Source of the DNA: Kutzneria kofuensis
GTDB lineage: Bacteria > Actinomycetota > Actinomycetes > Mycobacteriales > Pseudonocardiaceae
Direction: 5' to 3'
DNA length: 64,000 bases
Assembly: GCF_014203355.1 (NCBI RefSeq)
Contig: NZ_JACHIR010000001.1
Location: 1,800,038 to 1,864,037 of the forward strand
Shown: piece after piece, positions 41,902 through 50,312 of the stretch
Layout of the letters: the number at the start of each line of letters is the position of its first letter
Numbering within the stretch: the first letter of the stretch is position 1
Program-made: the position numbers and the translations under genes
The notes under the pieces: generated by a model
Told to the model about the DNA's origin: nothing
Seen by the model: only the letters and a program-made list of their open reading frames with translations
Database searches by the model: none

Positions 41902-44502
41902 ATGAAGCGGCAGGTCCTCGAACAACGGGTGCCGGACGACGCCCGGCGGCCGTTGCGCGGCCGGGACGGACAGCTCGACCAGATCATCGACGCGGTGCGC
42001 GCGGCGGCCGCGGACGGCACGCGGCGGACATTGCTGCTGGCGGCGCCGGTCGGCGCGGGCAAGACTCGGCTGTTGCTGGAGGCGGCGGCGTTGGCCGAGG
42101 GTCGCGGATTCGCCGTGGTGGACGGCATCGTGGACCGGCCGGAGCTGTCGGTGCTGGGCCTGCCGGTGGTCCGCCAGCCGCACGCCGTCGCCCCGGACGC
42201 CGGCCGGCTGAGCTGGTTGACCGCGCAGTTCGAGCGGCACGTCGAGACCCAGCTGAAGCGCGGCCCCGTGCTGGTCACCGTGGACGATCTGCAGTGGGCG
42301 GACCCGCTGACCGTGACCGCGCTGCGGGACCTGATGTCACGGCTGGACGACCGGCCGGTCGTGTGGATCTTCGCCATGCGGTCGGAGGAGTTGGACTCCC
42401 CCAACGGGCTGCTGCTCGGCGCGATGGCCGGTGCTCCGCGTACGGAGTGGCTGGCCGAGTTGGATGCGCTGCCGGACGACGTCGTCGCCGAGGTCGTGAC
42501 GGATCTGCTGGACGCCACCCCGGACGCCGATGTGGCGTCACTGTGCGGATGCATGGGCGGCAGCCCGCGGGCCGTCGTCGACCTGGTCCGGGGTTTTCAG
42601 TCGGACGGGGCGCTGCGGATCGAGGCCGGCATCGCCCGGCTGGCCGACGGCCCGCTGCCGTCGAACCCGCTGTCCGTTGCCCTGGACGATTCCCTTCTGC
42701 CGCACCGTTTCCTGGCCGCCATGCGGGATCGGCTCGGCCGCCTGGACCCGGAGACGGTGCAGGTGTTGCAGGTGGCGGCGGTGCTGGGGCGCACGTTCGA
42801 CCCGCAGGACCTGGCCGACATGCTCTCCACGCCGCCGGCGACGCTGCTCAAACCGTTGCAGGAGGGGCTGACCGCGGGCCTCATCGGTTGCCTGGCCAAT
42901 GCCTTCGAGTTCCACCGCGAGCCGGTGTGGCGGGCCGTGCTCGACACCGTGCCGCCGCTGATGCGTACCCTGCTGCACAAGCAGGCCGCCGCTTTGCTTC
43001 CTTCGGACGCGGCTGCCGTTCACCTGCTGCACTGTGGCCCGGTCGCCGATGGGCAGTCCGTCGGCGCGATTCGTGCCGCCGCCGACCGGCTGCTCGGCCA
43101 TTCCCCCGAGACCGCCGCCGCGTTGGCCGTCCGGGGGCTTGAGGTTGCCGACCGGGATCTGCCCGAGCACGCCGAACTGACCCGTACCGCCGTTGCCGCG
43201 CTGACCAAGTCCGGGGCTTTGGACCGGGCCATCGGCTTGGCGCGGCCGGGGCAGGACCTGGCGATTGCGTTGCTGCTCAACGGAGATGTCGCCCGGGCCG
43301 CGCGGATCGGCGCCGGTCCGGTGCGGCTGGCCGCGTTGGCGTACGGGAATCAGGTCGCCGCGGAGAAGGTCGCCACCGGTTGGGACGGCGTGTCGCTGAC
43401 CGTGCGGGCCGCGGCGATGTGGCGGCGCGGACGGCTCGAGGACGCCCTCGCCACCGCGCGGAAAGCGGCGACGCAGGAGTCCCCGTGGTACTTCGATCCG
43501 CGCTGGGCGCTCGCGTGGATGCAGATCCGGATGCGGCTGCTGGCCGAGGCCACGGAGACGATTCGGTCCATTGAGGACGATTCGGCCGGCGTGAAGGTGT
43601 TGGCCAGCGTGCCCGTCGCGCTGCGGGCGTGGCTGTACTTCGCGCAGGGCAATCTCGCCGAGGCGGAGGCCGAGGCTCTGGCCGGCGTTTCCGTTGCCGC
43701 CGAGACCCAGATGCCGTTGTGGGAGCCGCATTTGCGGGCCGTGCTCGTGCTGTCCGCGTTGCGGCGCGGCGATGTCGCCACCGCCGCCGACCGGTTGCAG
43801 GCGTTCGAGACGCTGCCGTGGTCGTCGATGCGGACGTGGATCACCGCGCAGATCGCCGCCGCCCGCAGCGGCCCCGAGGCCGCCCTGGCCGTGCTCGCCG
43901 AGGTTCGCACCGACGCCTCCCGCCGGCGTGAGCTGCTGTTGGAGGACCCCGCCGCCGCCGCTTGGTGCGTGCGCACCGCATTGGCCGCCGGCGACGAGGT
44001 CTTCGCCGCTACGTTGGTCGCTTCCGCCGAGGAGCTCGGCATCGGCGACCACGCCCGTGCCCTCCATCACCGGGACGTCTTCACCCTCGCCGCCGCCACC
44101 GAGCAGTACTCCGACCGTTGGGCCCGGGCCTCCGCCACCGAGGACCTCGGCTCCCTGCTGGCCGACTACGACCGTGACGACGCCGTGGCCGCGTTGGACC
44201 GTGCCATGGAGCTCTACGACTCCCTCGGCGCCGCTTGGGATTCCGCCCGTGTCCGCAGCCGCCTGCGTCGCCTCGGCGTTCGTCGCCGGCACTGGCACCA
44301 CGTGCCTCGCCCCGCCACCGGCTGGGGAAGCCTCACCGGCACCGAGGAGAAGGTCGCCCGGCTGGTCGCTCATGGGCTCACCAACCGCCAGGTCGCCGCC
44401 GAGCTGTTCGTGTCGCCCCACACCGTCGGCTTCCACCTGCGCCAGATCTACCGCAAACTGGCCATCCAATCCCGGGTAGACCTGGCCCGGATAGCCCCCT
44501 GA
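41902..44502 (+). CDS. Large LuxR-family ATPase regulator (LAL type)
   Basis: An 866-residue regulator. The N-terminal AAA ATPase has Walker A APVGAGKT (residues 48-55) and Walker B VLVTVDDLQWADP near residue 130. A long helical repeat middle follows, and a C-terminal LuxR helix-turn-helix (LTGTEEKVARLVAHGLTNRQ, then FVSPHTVGFHLRQIYRKL). Such LAL proteins activate accessory operons in response to unknown inducers. The ATG at 41902 has GGGGGAG upstream and is preferred over one 11 codons earlier. It is isolated between the GH9 terminator and the DsbA-like gene; its targets are not evident. Confidence 0.92.
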   Translation: MKRQVLEQRVPDDARRPLRGRDGQLDQIIDAVRAAAADGTRRTLLLAAPVGAGKTRLLLEAAALAEGRGFAVVDGIVDRPELSVLGLPVVRQPHAVAPDAGRLSWLTAQFERHVETQLKRGPVLVTVDDLQWADPLTVTALRDLMSRLDDRPVVWIFAMRSEELDSPNGLLLGAMAGAPRTEWLAELDALPDDVVAEVVTDLLDATPDADVASLCGCMGGSPRAVVDLVRGFQSDGALRIEAGIARLADGPLPSNPLSVALDDSLLPHRFLAAMRDRLGRLDPETVQVLQVAAVLGRTFDPQDLADMLSTPPATLLKPLQEGLTAGLIGCLANAFEFHREPVWRAVLDTVPPLMRTLLHKQAAALLPSDAAAVHLLHCGPVADGQSVGAIRAAADRLLGHSPETAAALAVRGLEVADRDLPEHAELTRTAVAALTKSGALDRAIGLARPGQDLAIALLLNGDVARAARIGAGPVRLAALAYGNQVAAEKVATGWDGVSLTVRAAAMWRRGRLEDALATARKAATQESPWYFDPRWALAWMQIRMRLLAEATETIRSIEDDSAGVKVLASVPVALRAWLYFAQGNLAEAEAEALAGVSVAAETQMPLWEPHLRAVLVLSALRRGDVATAADRLQAFETLPWSSMRTWITAQIAAARSGPEAALAVLAEVRTDASRRRELLLEDPAAAAWCVRTALAAGDEVFAATLVASAEELGIGDHARALHHRDVFTLAAATEQYSDRWARASATEDLGSLLADYDRDDAVAALDRAMELYDSLGAAWDSARVRSRLRRLGVRRRHWHHVPRPATGWGSLTGTEEKVARLVAHGLTNRQVAAELFVSPHTVGFHLRQIYRKLAIQSRVDLARIAP

Positions 44503-44525
44503 CCCCTCCCTGTCAACCCCTTGGT

Positions 44526-44576
44526 GCTCGGAAAGGGGCATTCCTCTACTCGGAGTGGAGGAATTGCGCGTTGATC
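44526..44576. repeat. Eroded family A inverted repeat
   Basis: The left arm (44526-44551) is about 22/26 identical to the left arm at 21474-21499. The right arm (44553-44576) retains the inner 12 bp of pairing but has diverged outside. It lies between the convergent LuxR and DsbA-like genes and may still terminate. Confidence 0.75.
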
Positions 44577-44580
44577 TTGC

Positions 44581-45294
44581 TCAGGCGGCGCCCGTCAGCT
44601 GGGTGAGCCACCCCGCCTTGCTGATGTCGACCTGGGTGTTGCCCGACAGGACCGTCGGCGTGCCCTTGAAGTTCACCGAGTCGCGGGCCTTGTCCGTCTG
44701 GTTCCGGATCTCGCTGTCGAAGGCGCCGGCCTTCACCTCGTCGGCGAACTGCTGGCCGGTGATGCCGGCCTTGCGGCCGATGTCCACCAGCTCGTCGTTG
44801 GTGTAGCCGGCCTGCCCCTCGGTGGGCTGCTGGTCGTACAACGCCGAGTGGAACTCCGCGAACCGGCCCGCCTTGGCCGCCGCCAAGGCGGCGTTGCCTG
44901 CGCGGAGCGAGTAGCCGGCGGGCGTCGTTTCGTTGTCGAGCAGGTCCAGCACGTGGTAGTTGACGCGGAGCGAGCCGTCCGCGATCGCCTTGGTGATGGC
45001 CTTGCCGTAGGGGTCTTCCAGGTTGTGCTTGCAGTACGGGCAGAGGAAGTCCTCGTACACGTCCAGCGTCGCCTTGGCCGTCGCACTTCCCGCGACGACG
45101 GTGCCGTCGGACTGCACCGTGGTGGCATAAGTGCCGCCCGCCTGCGGCCGGTCGGCCATGGCGTGCGTGAAGACCACGCCCCCGATCACCACGGCGGCGA
45201 TCACTGCCACCGCCACCACGAGGATCAGGTTCCGCCGGCCGTCGGCGGTGCTTCGGGCCGCCGCGACGGCGTCCCTGGTTCGAATCGCGCCCAC
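44581..45294 (-). CDS. DsbA-like membrane-anchored thioredoxin-fold protein
   Basis: A 237-residue extracytoplasmic protein. An N-terminal basic stretch is followed by one helix (about 22-46) and a DsbA-type domain with active site CPYC in EDFLCPYCKHN near residue 88 and cis-Pro loop FKGTPTVL near residue 213. It should act as a thiol oxidase or isomerase on exported proteins. The GTG at 45294 has GGAG upstream. It resembles mycobacterial membrane-bound DsbA-like proteins. It is downstream of the Clp-N operon by 131 bp on the same strand. Confidence 0.9.
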   Translation of the reverse strand: MGAIRTRDAVAAARSTADGRRNLILVVAVAVIAAVVIGGVVFTHAMADRPQAGGTYATTVQSDGTVVAGSATAKATLDVYEDFLCPYCKHNLEDPYGKAITKAIADGSLRVNYHVLDLLDNETTPAGYSLRAGNAALAAAKAGRFAEFHSALYDQQPTEGQAGYTNDELVDIGRKAGITGQQFADEVKAGAFDSEIRNQTDKARDSVNFKGTPTVLSGNTQVDISKAGWLTQLTGAA

Positions 45295-45425
45295 CGGAAC
45301 ACTCCTCCCTGTCCGCCCACCACGACGGACGGGAGCCGGGAACGGTTCACCTGCCGGCCCTTCTCAGCGCGGCGACCGCAGGCCGCACCCTTCACCCCCG
45401 CTGCGAGCGGCTCGGCCGAATCCAC

Positions 45426-45962
45426 TCATTTCCCGATCTTCTCCAGCACCGCGGGCCGCAGCGAGTCGACGTCCACATCGAGGTTGCGCAGCACCTTCAC
45501 CGCCACGCCCTCCCCCTCGGCCAGGATGCCGAGCAGGATGTGCTCGGTGCCGATGGTGGCGCTGCCGAGCTCGACCGACTGCCGCAGCGTGTATTCCAGG
45601 ACCCGCTTGGCCCGCGGCGAGAACGGCGGCCGCGGGAAGTGGAACTTGCCCGGTCCGAACGCTTCGTCGGCCTTGCGGCGAATCTCCTCGACGTCGATTC
45701 CGATGGCGGCGAGGGCCTCGGTCGCGGCCTGCGGGCCGACGGGCTGCGCGCCGCTGGCGGCGAACACCCTGGTGATCTCCTCGCGCAGCGTCTGGGTGCT
45801 GACTCCCTTGTCGTGCAACACTTCCCCGGCGACGGCACCGCGCACGCCGGCAAGGCCGACGAGCACATGCTCGGTGCCGATGTTGTCGTGCCCCTGCTCC
45901 ATCGCCTCGTTCTGGGCGAGCACGAGGACCCGCTTGGCGGGATCGGTGAACTTCTCGAACAC
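45426..45962 (-). CDS. Stand-alone Clp N-domain protein (ClpC2/ClpC3-like)
   Basis: A 178-residue protein consisting only of a double Clp-N domain: repeat 1 at about residues 2-60 (FTDPAKRVLVLAQNEA, IGTEHVLVGL) and repeat 2 at about 114-170 (FSPRAKRVLEYTLRQS, IGTEHILLGI). An unusual 40-residue insert lies between them. No ATPase domain follows, so it cannot unfold proteins. Phe2 and Phe114 correspond to the Phe2/Phe80 pair that forms the cyclomarin pocket of mycobacterial ClpC1. It starts 1 bp after the small HTH gene and is co-expressed with it. A role as a decoy or sensor of ClpC-binding compounds is inferred. Confidence 0.88.
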   Translation of the reverse strand: MFEKFTDPAKRVLVLAQNEAMEQGHDNIGTEHVLVGLAGVRGAVAGEVLHDKGVSTQTLREEITRVFAASGAQPVGPQAATEALAAIGIDVEEIRRKADEAFGPGKFHFPRPPFSPRAKRVLEYTLRQSVELGSATIGTEHILLGILAEGEGVAVKVLRNLDVDVDSLRPAVLEKIGK

Positions 45963-45963
45963 G

Positions 45964-46206
45964 TCAGGCCTCCTTGTACTGCGCCTTGCGGCGGTTGGCG
46001 TGCTTCTCGTGCACGGACTGCCGGCTGACCGCCAGCACGGTGGCGATGTCCTGCCACGACCAGCCCTGCTCGCGGGCGTTGTCCACGTGCAGCCGCTCCA
46101 GCTCCTCCAGCAGCCGCCGCAGCGACACGACGGCCCGCAGACCCACCGCCGGGTCCTTGTTGGTGATCTGGCCGGCCAGCTCGGCCGGCGTGCTCTGATC
46201 CGTCAT
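45964..46206 (-). CDS. Small helix-turn-helix protein (first gene of Clp-N operon)
   Basis: An 80-residue protein. The C-terminal half is a helix-turn-helix (WSWQDIATVLAVSRQSVHEK), and the N-terminal half contains a leucine-rich helix (LRRLLEELERLHVDNA) likely used for dimerisation. The ATG at 46206 is one base from a perfect 20-bp palindrome covering its own -10 box, so autorepression is likely. It is followed after 1 bp by the Clp-N gene. The upstream LysR gene ends inside its -35 region. Confidence 0.87.
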   Translation of the reverse strand: MTDQSTPAELAGQITNKDPAVGLRAVVSLRRLLEELERLHVDNAREQGWSWQDIATVLAVSRQSVHEKHANRRKAQYKEA

Positions 46207-46207
46207 G

Positions 46208-46227
46208 GTGTCAGGCTAGCCTGACAC
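46208..46227. promoter_or_regulatory. 20-bp palindromic operator of the HTH/Clp-N operon
   Basis: GTGTCAGGCTAGCCTGACAC is a perfect palindrome. A further half-site CCTGACAC lies at 46246-46253. The palindrome covers the -10 box and the bases up to the start codon. Confidence 0.8.
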
Positions 46228-46240
46228 GGCCGGTTGTCAA
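46213..46240 (-). promoter_or_regulatory. Leaderless promoter TTGACA-N16-TAGCCT
   Basis: On the minus strand a consensus -35 TTGACA (46235-46240) is 16 bp from TAGCCT (46213-46218), which is 6 nt from the ATG at 46206. It is the clearest promoter in the window. Confidence 0.8.
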
Positions 46241-47115
46241 GACACCCTGACACCGCGGCTTCGGGCGGCCGACTCGAAGCGGCGGGCCAGGGTGTCGGCG
46301 GGGTTGGCGAGCAGGCAGACGAGGTCGCGGCCGAGCGGCGGGTCCATCGGCAGGACCACGCCGGCGAAGCGGCTGCCGATCGCCGACCTCGGCACGATCG
46401 CGACGCCCACACCGGCTGCGGCCAGCTGTGCGGCGGTGACCGCCTGACGGGTGCGCATCGCCACCGCGAGCACCACACCATGGTGCGCCGCAACGGAATC
46501 CAGCCAGCCGGCCAGCCCGTTCTCCGGGCTGAAATGCACCACGGGCTCGTCGCGGAGCTGCTCGAACGTGATCGCCGGCTCGTCGGCGAGCCGATGCCCC
46601 TGCGGCAACACGACGACAACGTCCTCGTGACCGATCAGTCCACTGTGGCCGGACCAGCGGCTCGGCATCGGACACACGGCAAGATCGGCCTGGCCGGAAT
46701 CCAGTTGCTGGACAAGGACATCCGCGCTGGCCGCCTCGGTGAGGGCGATCCGGACGTCCGGATGACGCCGTCGCCACTGCCTCAGCACTGGCGCGAGCAG
46801 GCCGGCCGTCAGGCTCTCGACGCAGGCGATCCTCAGCTGTCCGGCGGCCCCGACCGCGACGGCACGACCCGTCGCGACGACCCGATCCGCGGCGGCGAGG
46901 GCGGCTCGGGCGTCCGCCTCGATCGCACGGCCGGCAGCCGTCGCGCGGACGCCCCGTGGCAACCGCTCCACCACCGCGGTCCCCAACTCCTTCTCCAACG
47001 CGGCGAGTTGGTGCGAGAGCGCCGGCTGCGACATGTGCAGCGTGGCCGCCGCGTCCGTGATCGAGCCGGCGTCGAGCACGGCCACCAGGCATTCCAGGGC
47101 GCGATGCGTAGGCAT
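46237..47115 (-). CDS. LysR family transcriptional regulator
   Basis: A 292-residue LysR regulator with an N-terminal winged helix (HRALECLVAVLDAGSITDAA, then MSQPALSHQLAALEKELG) and an effector domain from about residue 90. The ATG at 47115 has a TAGGAT box 6 nt upstream. It is divergent from an SDR gene across 79 bp, the usual arrangement for a LysR controlling its neighbour. Its stop codon lies within the -35 box of the HTH/Clp-N operon. Confidence 0.92.
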   Translation of the reverse strand: MPTHRALECLVAVLDAGSITDAAATLHMSQPALSHQLAALEKELGTAVVERLPRGVRATAAGRAIEADARAALAAADRVVATGRAVAVGAAGQLRIACVESLTAGLLAPVLRQWRRRHPDVRIALTEAASADVLVQQLDSGQADLAVCPMPSRWSGHSGLIGHEDVVVVLPQGHRLADEPAITFEQLRDEPVVHFSPENGLAGWLDSVAAHHGVVLAVAMRTRQAVTAAQLAAAGVGVAIVPRSAIGSRFAGVVLPMDPPLGRDLVCLLANPADTLARRFESAARSRGVRVS

Positions 47116-47121
47116 TCGCTG

Positions 47122-47127
47122 ATCCTA
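47122..47127 (-). promoter_or_regulatory. -10 box TAGGAT, leaderless (lysR)
   Basis: On the minus strand TAGGAT is followed by 6 nt and the ATG at 47115. Confidence 0.6.
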
Positions 47128-47194
47128 TGGCTGGCCTCGGAAACCCTCATATCGTGACGGGATTGGCCCCGTGAGCTGCGGCGTTGTTGCAGGC

Positions 47195-47857
47195 ATGACC
47201 CTCACTGACAAGAAGGTGCTGATCGTCGGCGGCAGCTCCGGCATCGCCGCTCAGCTCAAGTCCGACCTCGTTGCTGCCGGTGCCGACGTCACGCTCGTCG
47301 GCCGGCGCACCTCCCCCGCCCTCGACCTCACCGACGAGGACTCGATCCGCCGGCTCGCCTCCGAACTGGGCGAGGTCGACCACATCGTGTCCCTGGCCGC
47401 CGCGCATGCCAACGGTCCCGTCACCGAGCTGGACCGGGACGCCGTTCACACCGCCCTCGACGCCAAGATCGTCGGCCCCATCCTGCTCGCCAAGCACTTC
47501 GCTTCCCGCATCCGTCCCGGCGGCTCCATCCTCCTGTTCTCCGGCGTCGCCGGCTGGCAGCCCAGCCCCGGGCTGGCCGTCATGGCCACCGGCAACGCCG
47601 CCGTCGCCACCCTCGCCGAGGCCCTCGCCGTGGAGCTGGCGCCCGTCCGCGTCAACGCCCTCTCCCCCGGCATCATCGACTCCGGCGTGTGGGACGGCCC
47701 CGGCAAGGAGGCGCTGTTCGAGGACGTCGCGTCGAAGAACCCCGCCCGCCGCGTCGGCCAACCCTCCGATGTCTCGGCGGCGGCGCTGCTGGCCCTGACC
47801 AACCCCTTCGTCACCGGCACCACCCTCCACATCGACGGCGGCGCCCGCCTGGCCTGA
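47195..47857 (+). CDS. SDR-family protein without the YxxxK motif
   Basis: A 220-residue short-chain dehydrogenase fold. The NAD(P) motif VGGSSGIAAQLKSDL is near residue 10, the SGVAGWQPSPG strand contains the Ser position, and RVNALSPGIIDSGVW is normal. Where YxxxK should be, the sequence reads AVMATGNAAVATL: the catalytic Tyr is absent and the Lys is replaced. Such atypical SDRs occur as a distinct subfamily and may use another mechanism or act as binding proteins. It is controlled presumably by the divergent LysR. The ATG at 47195 is chosen by family start; an upstream GTG exists. Confidence 0.85.
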   Translation: MTLTDKKVLIVGGSSGIAAQLKSDLVAAGADVTLVGRRTSPALDLTDEDSIRRLASELGEVDHIVSLAAAHANGPVTELDRDAVHTALDAKIVGPILLAKHFASRIRPGGSILLFSGVAGWQPSPGLAVMATGNAAVATLAEALAVELAPVRVNALSPGIIDSGVWDGPGKEALFEDVASKNPARRVGQPSDVSAAALLALTNPFVTGTTLHIDGGARLA

Positions 47858-47859
47858 CA

Positions 47860-47963
47860 CCCCGGCGAGTCACGCTCTCCGACACACCGAATGTAGGTTT
47901 CAGGCAGAAGATCAACTGTCCGAAACCTACATTCGGTGTGCTCCAGAGCGTGACTCGCCGGGG
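47860..47963. repeat. Family B long palindromic element, full copy 1
   Basis: A 104-bp two-part inverted repeat: outer arms 47860-47878 with 47945-47963 (19 bp, perfect) and inner arms 47883-47901 with 47922-47940 (19 bp, perfect), with a 20-nt centre. It fills the gap between convergent SDR and GH95 genes and abuts the GH95 stop codon. The outer arm begins CCCCGGCGAGTC and the inner arm begins CACACCGAATG, as in the element at 59729. Confidence 0.9.
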
Positions 47964-50312
47964 TTAGAGGACCTTGGTCGAGGAGTTGGCCGCCACGGTG
48001 ACGGTGCGCTGCCAGGAGCCGGAGCGGACCACGGTCCTGGTGCCGCCGACGCTGTGCAGGGTCAGGCCGGTGACCTTGGCGTTGCGCCACTCCAGATCGA
48101 GGGTGAAGCCGCCGCGGACGCCGATGCCGGTGACGCGGCCGGACCGCGCCCACGCGGCGGGGAGGGCGGGCAGCAGGTCGATCTCGCCGGGGCGGGACTG
48201 GACGAGCATCTCCAGCATGGCGGTGGGCGCGCCGAAGTTGGCGTCGATCTGGAAGATGGCCCGGTCGCCGAAGGAGTACATGTCGAACAGGTTGGGGGCG
48301 CTGCCGTTGCCGAAGTTCACCGACGGGGTCATGACGGTGAGCAGCATCCGGTACGCCATCTCGGCGTCGCGCAGGTGAGCCCAGCACGCCGACCGCCAGG
48401 CGCAGGCCCAGCCGAAGCTGTGGGTGCCGCGGGCGGTGAGCAGGTTGCGGACGCCGTCGATGATCTCCTTGGGGCTGGTGTCGACGCGAATCCGATCACC
48501 GGGGAAGAAGCCGATCAGCGGCGACAGGTGCCGGTGGGTGGTCTCGCCGAGGTTGTCCGGCGACATCCACTCCTCCAGCCACCCGGTCTTGGGGCTGACG
48601 ACGGGCAAGTACAGCTTGTCCCGCATGGCGGTGATGGTCCTGGCGTAGTCCTGGTCCTGACCGAGGACATCGCTCGCCGTCTGGAAGTGGGTGAAGAGGT
48701 CCCACGCCAGTTCCTGCGAGTAGGTGTTGCCGATGCCGTCCTGCGGACCGTGCTCGGGCGACCAGTCATGGTCGTCGTAATGCTTGCCGTCCCGCTCGAT
48801 CAGCCGGGCCTCCCAGAACTGCACGGCGCCCTTGAGCAGCGGGTAGATCTTCGCCAGGTACGCCTTGTCCTGCGTGAACTCGTAGTGCTGCCAAAGGTTG
48901 TTGCACAGCCAGGCGTTCCCGGACGGGTGCCACCACCAGCCGCTGCCGCCGTACGGGTTGGTGGAGAAGGCCACGGCCCAGCCGGCGACCTTGCCGCTGG
49001 AGTTGCGGAAACGGTTGCGAGGGTCGTTGAACGACCGCTGCGTGGTCGCACTCCACGTCGAAAGCTGCGACACACAGTAGTCAGCGAAGGCGTCGAAGCA
49101 CCGGGAAAGGCCGGCACGGTCGGGCAGCCAGTAGTTCATCTGGACGTTGATGTCCGTGTGGTAGTCGGCCATCCAGTCCGGGTTGTTGTTCGACACCCAC
49201 AGGCCCTGCAGGTTCAACGGCAGGCTGTCGCGCGATCCGCAGATCACCAGGTACCGCCCGAACTGCAGGTACATGGCCTCCAGTTCGGGGTCGGCATCGG
49301 CGTGCGGCGCGGCCCGTTCCCACAGCCGCGCCCAGGTGTCCATGGAACGCTGCTTGGACGACGACCGTCCCAGGTCGACGGTCATCCGGTTGTACAACGC
49401 CTGGTAATCCGCGACATGCGTGTCCAGGAGGACGTTGCCGGCGACGCCGGCGGCCTTCAACGCCTTGGCCGAGGCGACGGAGTGCGGGTCGACGGAGGCG
49501 TCCTTGAAGGCCGTCGCCGGGGTGGTGGCGTAGTTGGTCCCGCCGCAGACGATGATCAGCACCTCGCCGCAGCCGTTGAACACGACCTTGTTGCCCTGCA
49601 CGGAAACGGTGCCGCCCTTGGCGTTCGCGGTGACGACGCTGGCGTAACGCAGGCCGTTGCCGAGGGTGCCAGCGAACGAGATGGAGCGGGCGTCGCCGGC
49701 CGTGGTCTCGCCGTGGGTGCCGGCCAGCGTCACGGAACCGGTGTAGCTGCCGCCGCCGGACTGGGTCAGCCGGATCACCATGACGTCGTCGGGGTGGCTG
49801 ACGTACACCTCACGGCGGTAGTGCACGCCCTTGTACGTGTAACTTGCCGTGACCACGCCGTTGCTGAGGTCGAGCCGGCGGCGGTAGTCCTTGACCGCCG
49901 ACAGCGCGTGCGCGGGCACGTCGACCCCGACTCTGGCGAGTTGGCTGTAGGTGCCGAAATGCGTCGTCTCGTACGGGAACTGCCCGTCGTCCTGGAGGGT
50001 GTCGTTGGCGTCGCCGGTCCACAGCGTGATGTCGGTGAGGTAGACGAAGTCGCTGCCCGGGTCGCCGCCGACCAGGCCGCCGAGCCGGCCGTTGCCGACA
50101 GCCAGGCCCTGTTCGATGATCCGACCTTCCTCGGCCGGCGCGGGGTACCAGAGCGCGGTCGCGTCATCGTCCGACACCACCTCGGCGGCCGCCGGCCGGA
50201 CCGGGTCGGCCTGCGCCGCGAACGGCCGCAGCCCGGTCATCGCAGCTGCAACGCCCAACGCGCCGCCGAGACGCAGCGCGTCACGCCGGGTGCGACCAGC
50301 CAACTCGGTCAT
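47964..50312 (-). CDS. Tat-exported GH95-family alpha-L-fucosidase-like enzyme
   Basis: A 782-residue exported glycosidase. The Tat motif RTRRDALRLGG is at residues 7-17. The N-terminal beta-sandwich has LAVGNGRLGGLVGGD, and the (alpha/alpha)6 barrel has PLNLQGLWVSNNNPDWMADY and HTDINVQMNYW, then EWMSPDNLGETTHRHLSPLIG and FQIDANFGAPTAMLEML, all typical of GH95. The predicted activity is exo-cleavage of alpha-1,2-fucosides or related galactosides. The ATG at 50312 has GGGAGG upstream. No sugar transporter adjoins it. Confidence 0.92.
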   Translation of the reverse strand: MTELAGRTRRDALRLGGALGVAAAMTGLRPFAAQADPVRPAAAEVVSDDDATALWYPAPAEEGRIIEQGLAVGNGRLGGLVGGDPGSDFVYLTDITLWTGDANDTLQDDGQFPYETTHFGTYSQLARVGVDVPAHALSAVKDYRRRLDLSNGVVTASYTYKGVHYRREVYVSHPDDVMVIRLTQSGGGSYTGSVTLAGTHGETTAGDARSISFAGTLGNGLRYASVVTANAKGGTVSVQGNKVVFNGCGEVLIIVCGGTNYATTPATAFKDASVDPHSVASAKALKAAGVAGNVLLDTHVADYQALYNRMTVDLGRSSSKQRSMDTWARLWERAAPHADADPELEAMYLQFGRYLVICGSRDSLPLNLQGLWVSNNNPDWMADYHTDINVQMNYWLPDRAGLSRCFDAFADYCVSQLSTWSATTQRSFNDPRNRFRNSSGKVAGWAVAFSTNPYGGSGWWWHPSGNAWLCNNLWQHYEFTQDKAYLAKIYPLLKGAVQFWEARLIERDGKHYDDHDWSPEHGPQDGIGNTYSQELAWDLFTHFQTASDVLGQDQDYARTITAMRDKLYLPVVSPKTGWLEEWMSPDNLGETTHRHLSPLIGFFPGDRIRVDTSPKEIIDGVRNLLTARGTHSFGWACAWRSACWAHLRDAEMAYRMLLTVMTPSVNFGNGSAPNLFDMYSFGDRAIFQIDANFGAPTAMLEMLVQSRPGEIDLLPALPAAWARSGRVTGIGVRGGFTLDLEWRNAKVTGLTLHSVGGTRTVVRSGSWQRTVTVAANSSTKVL

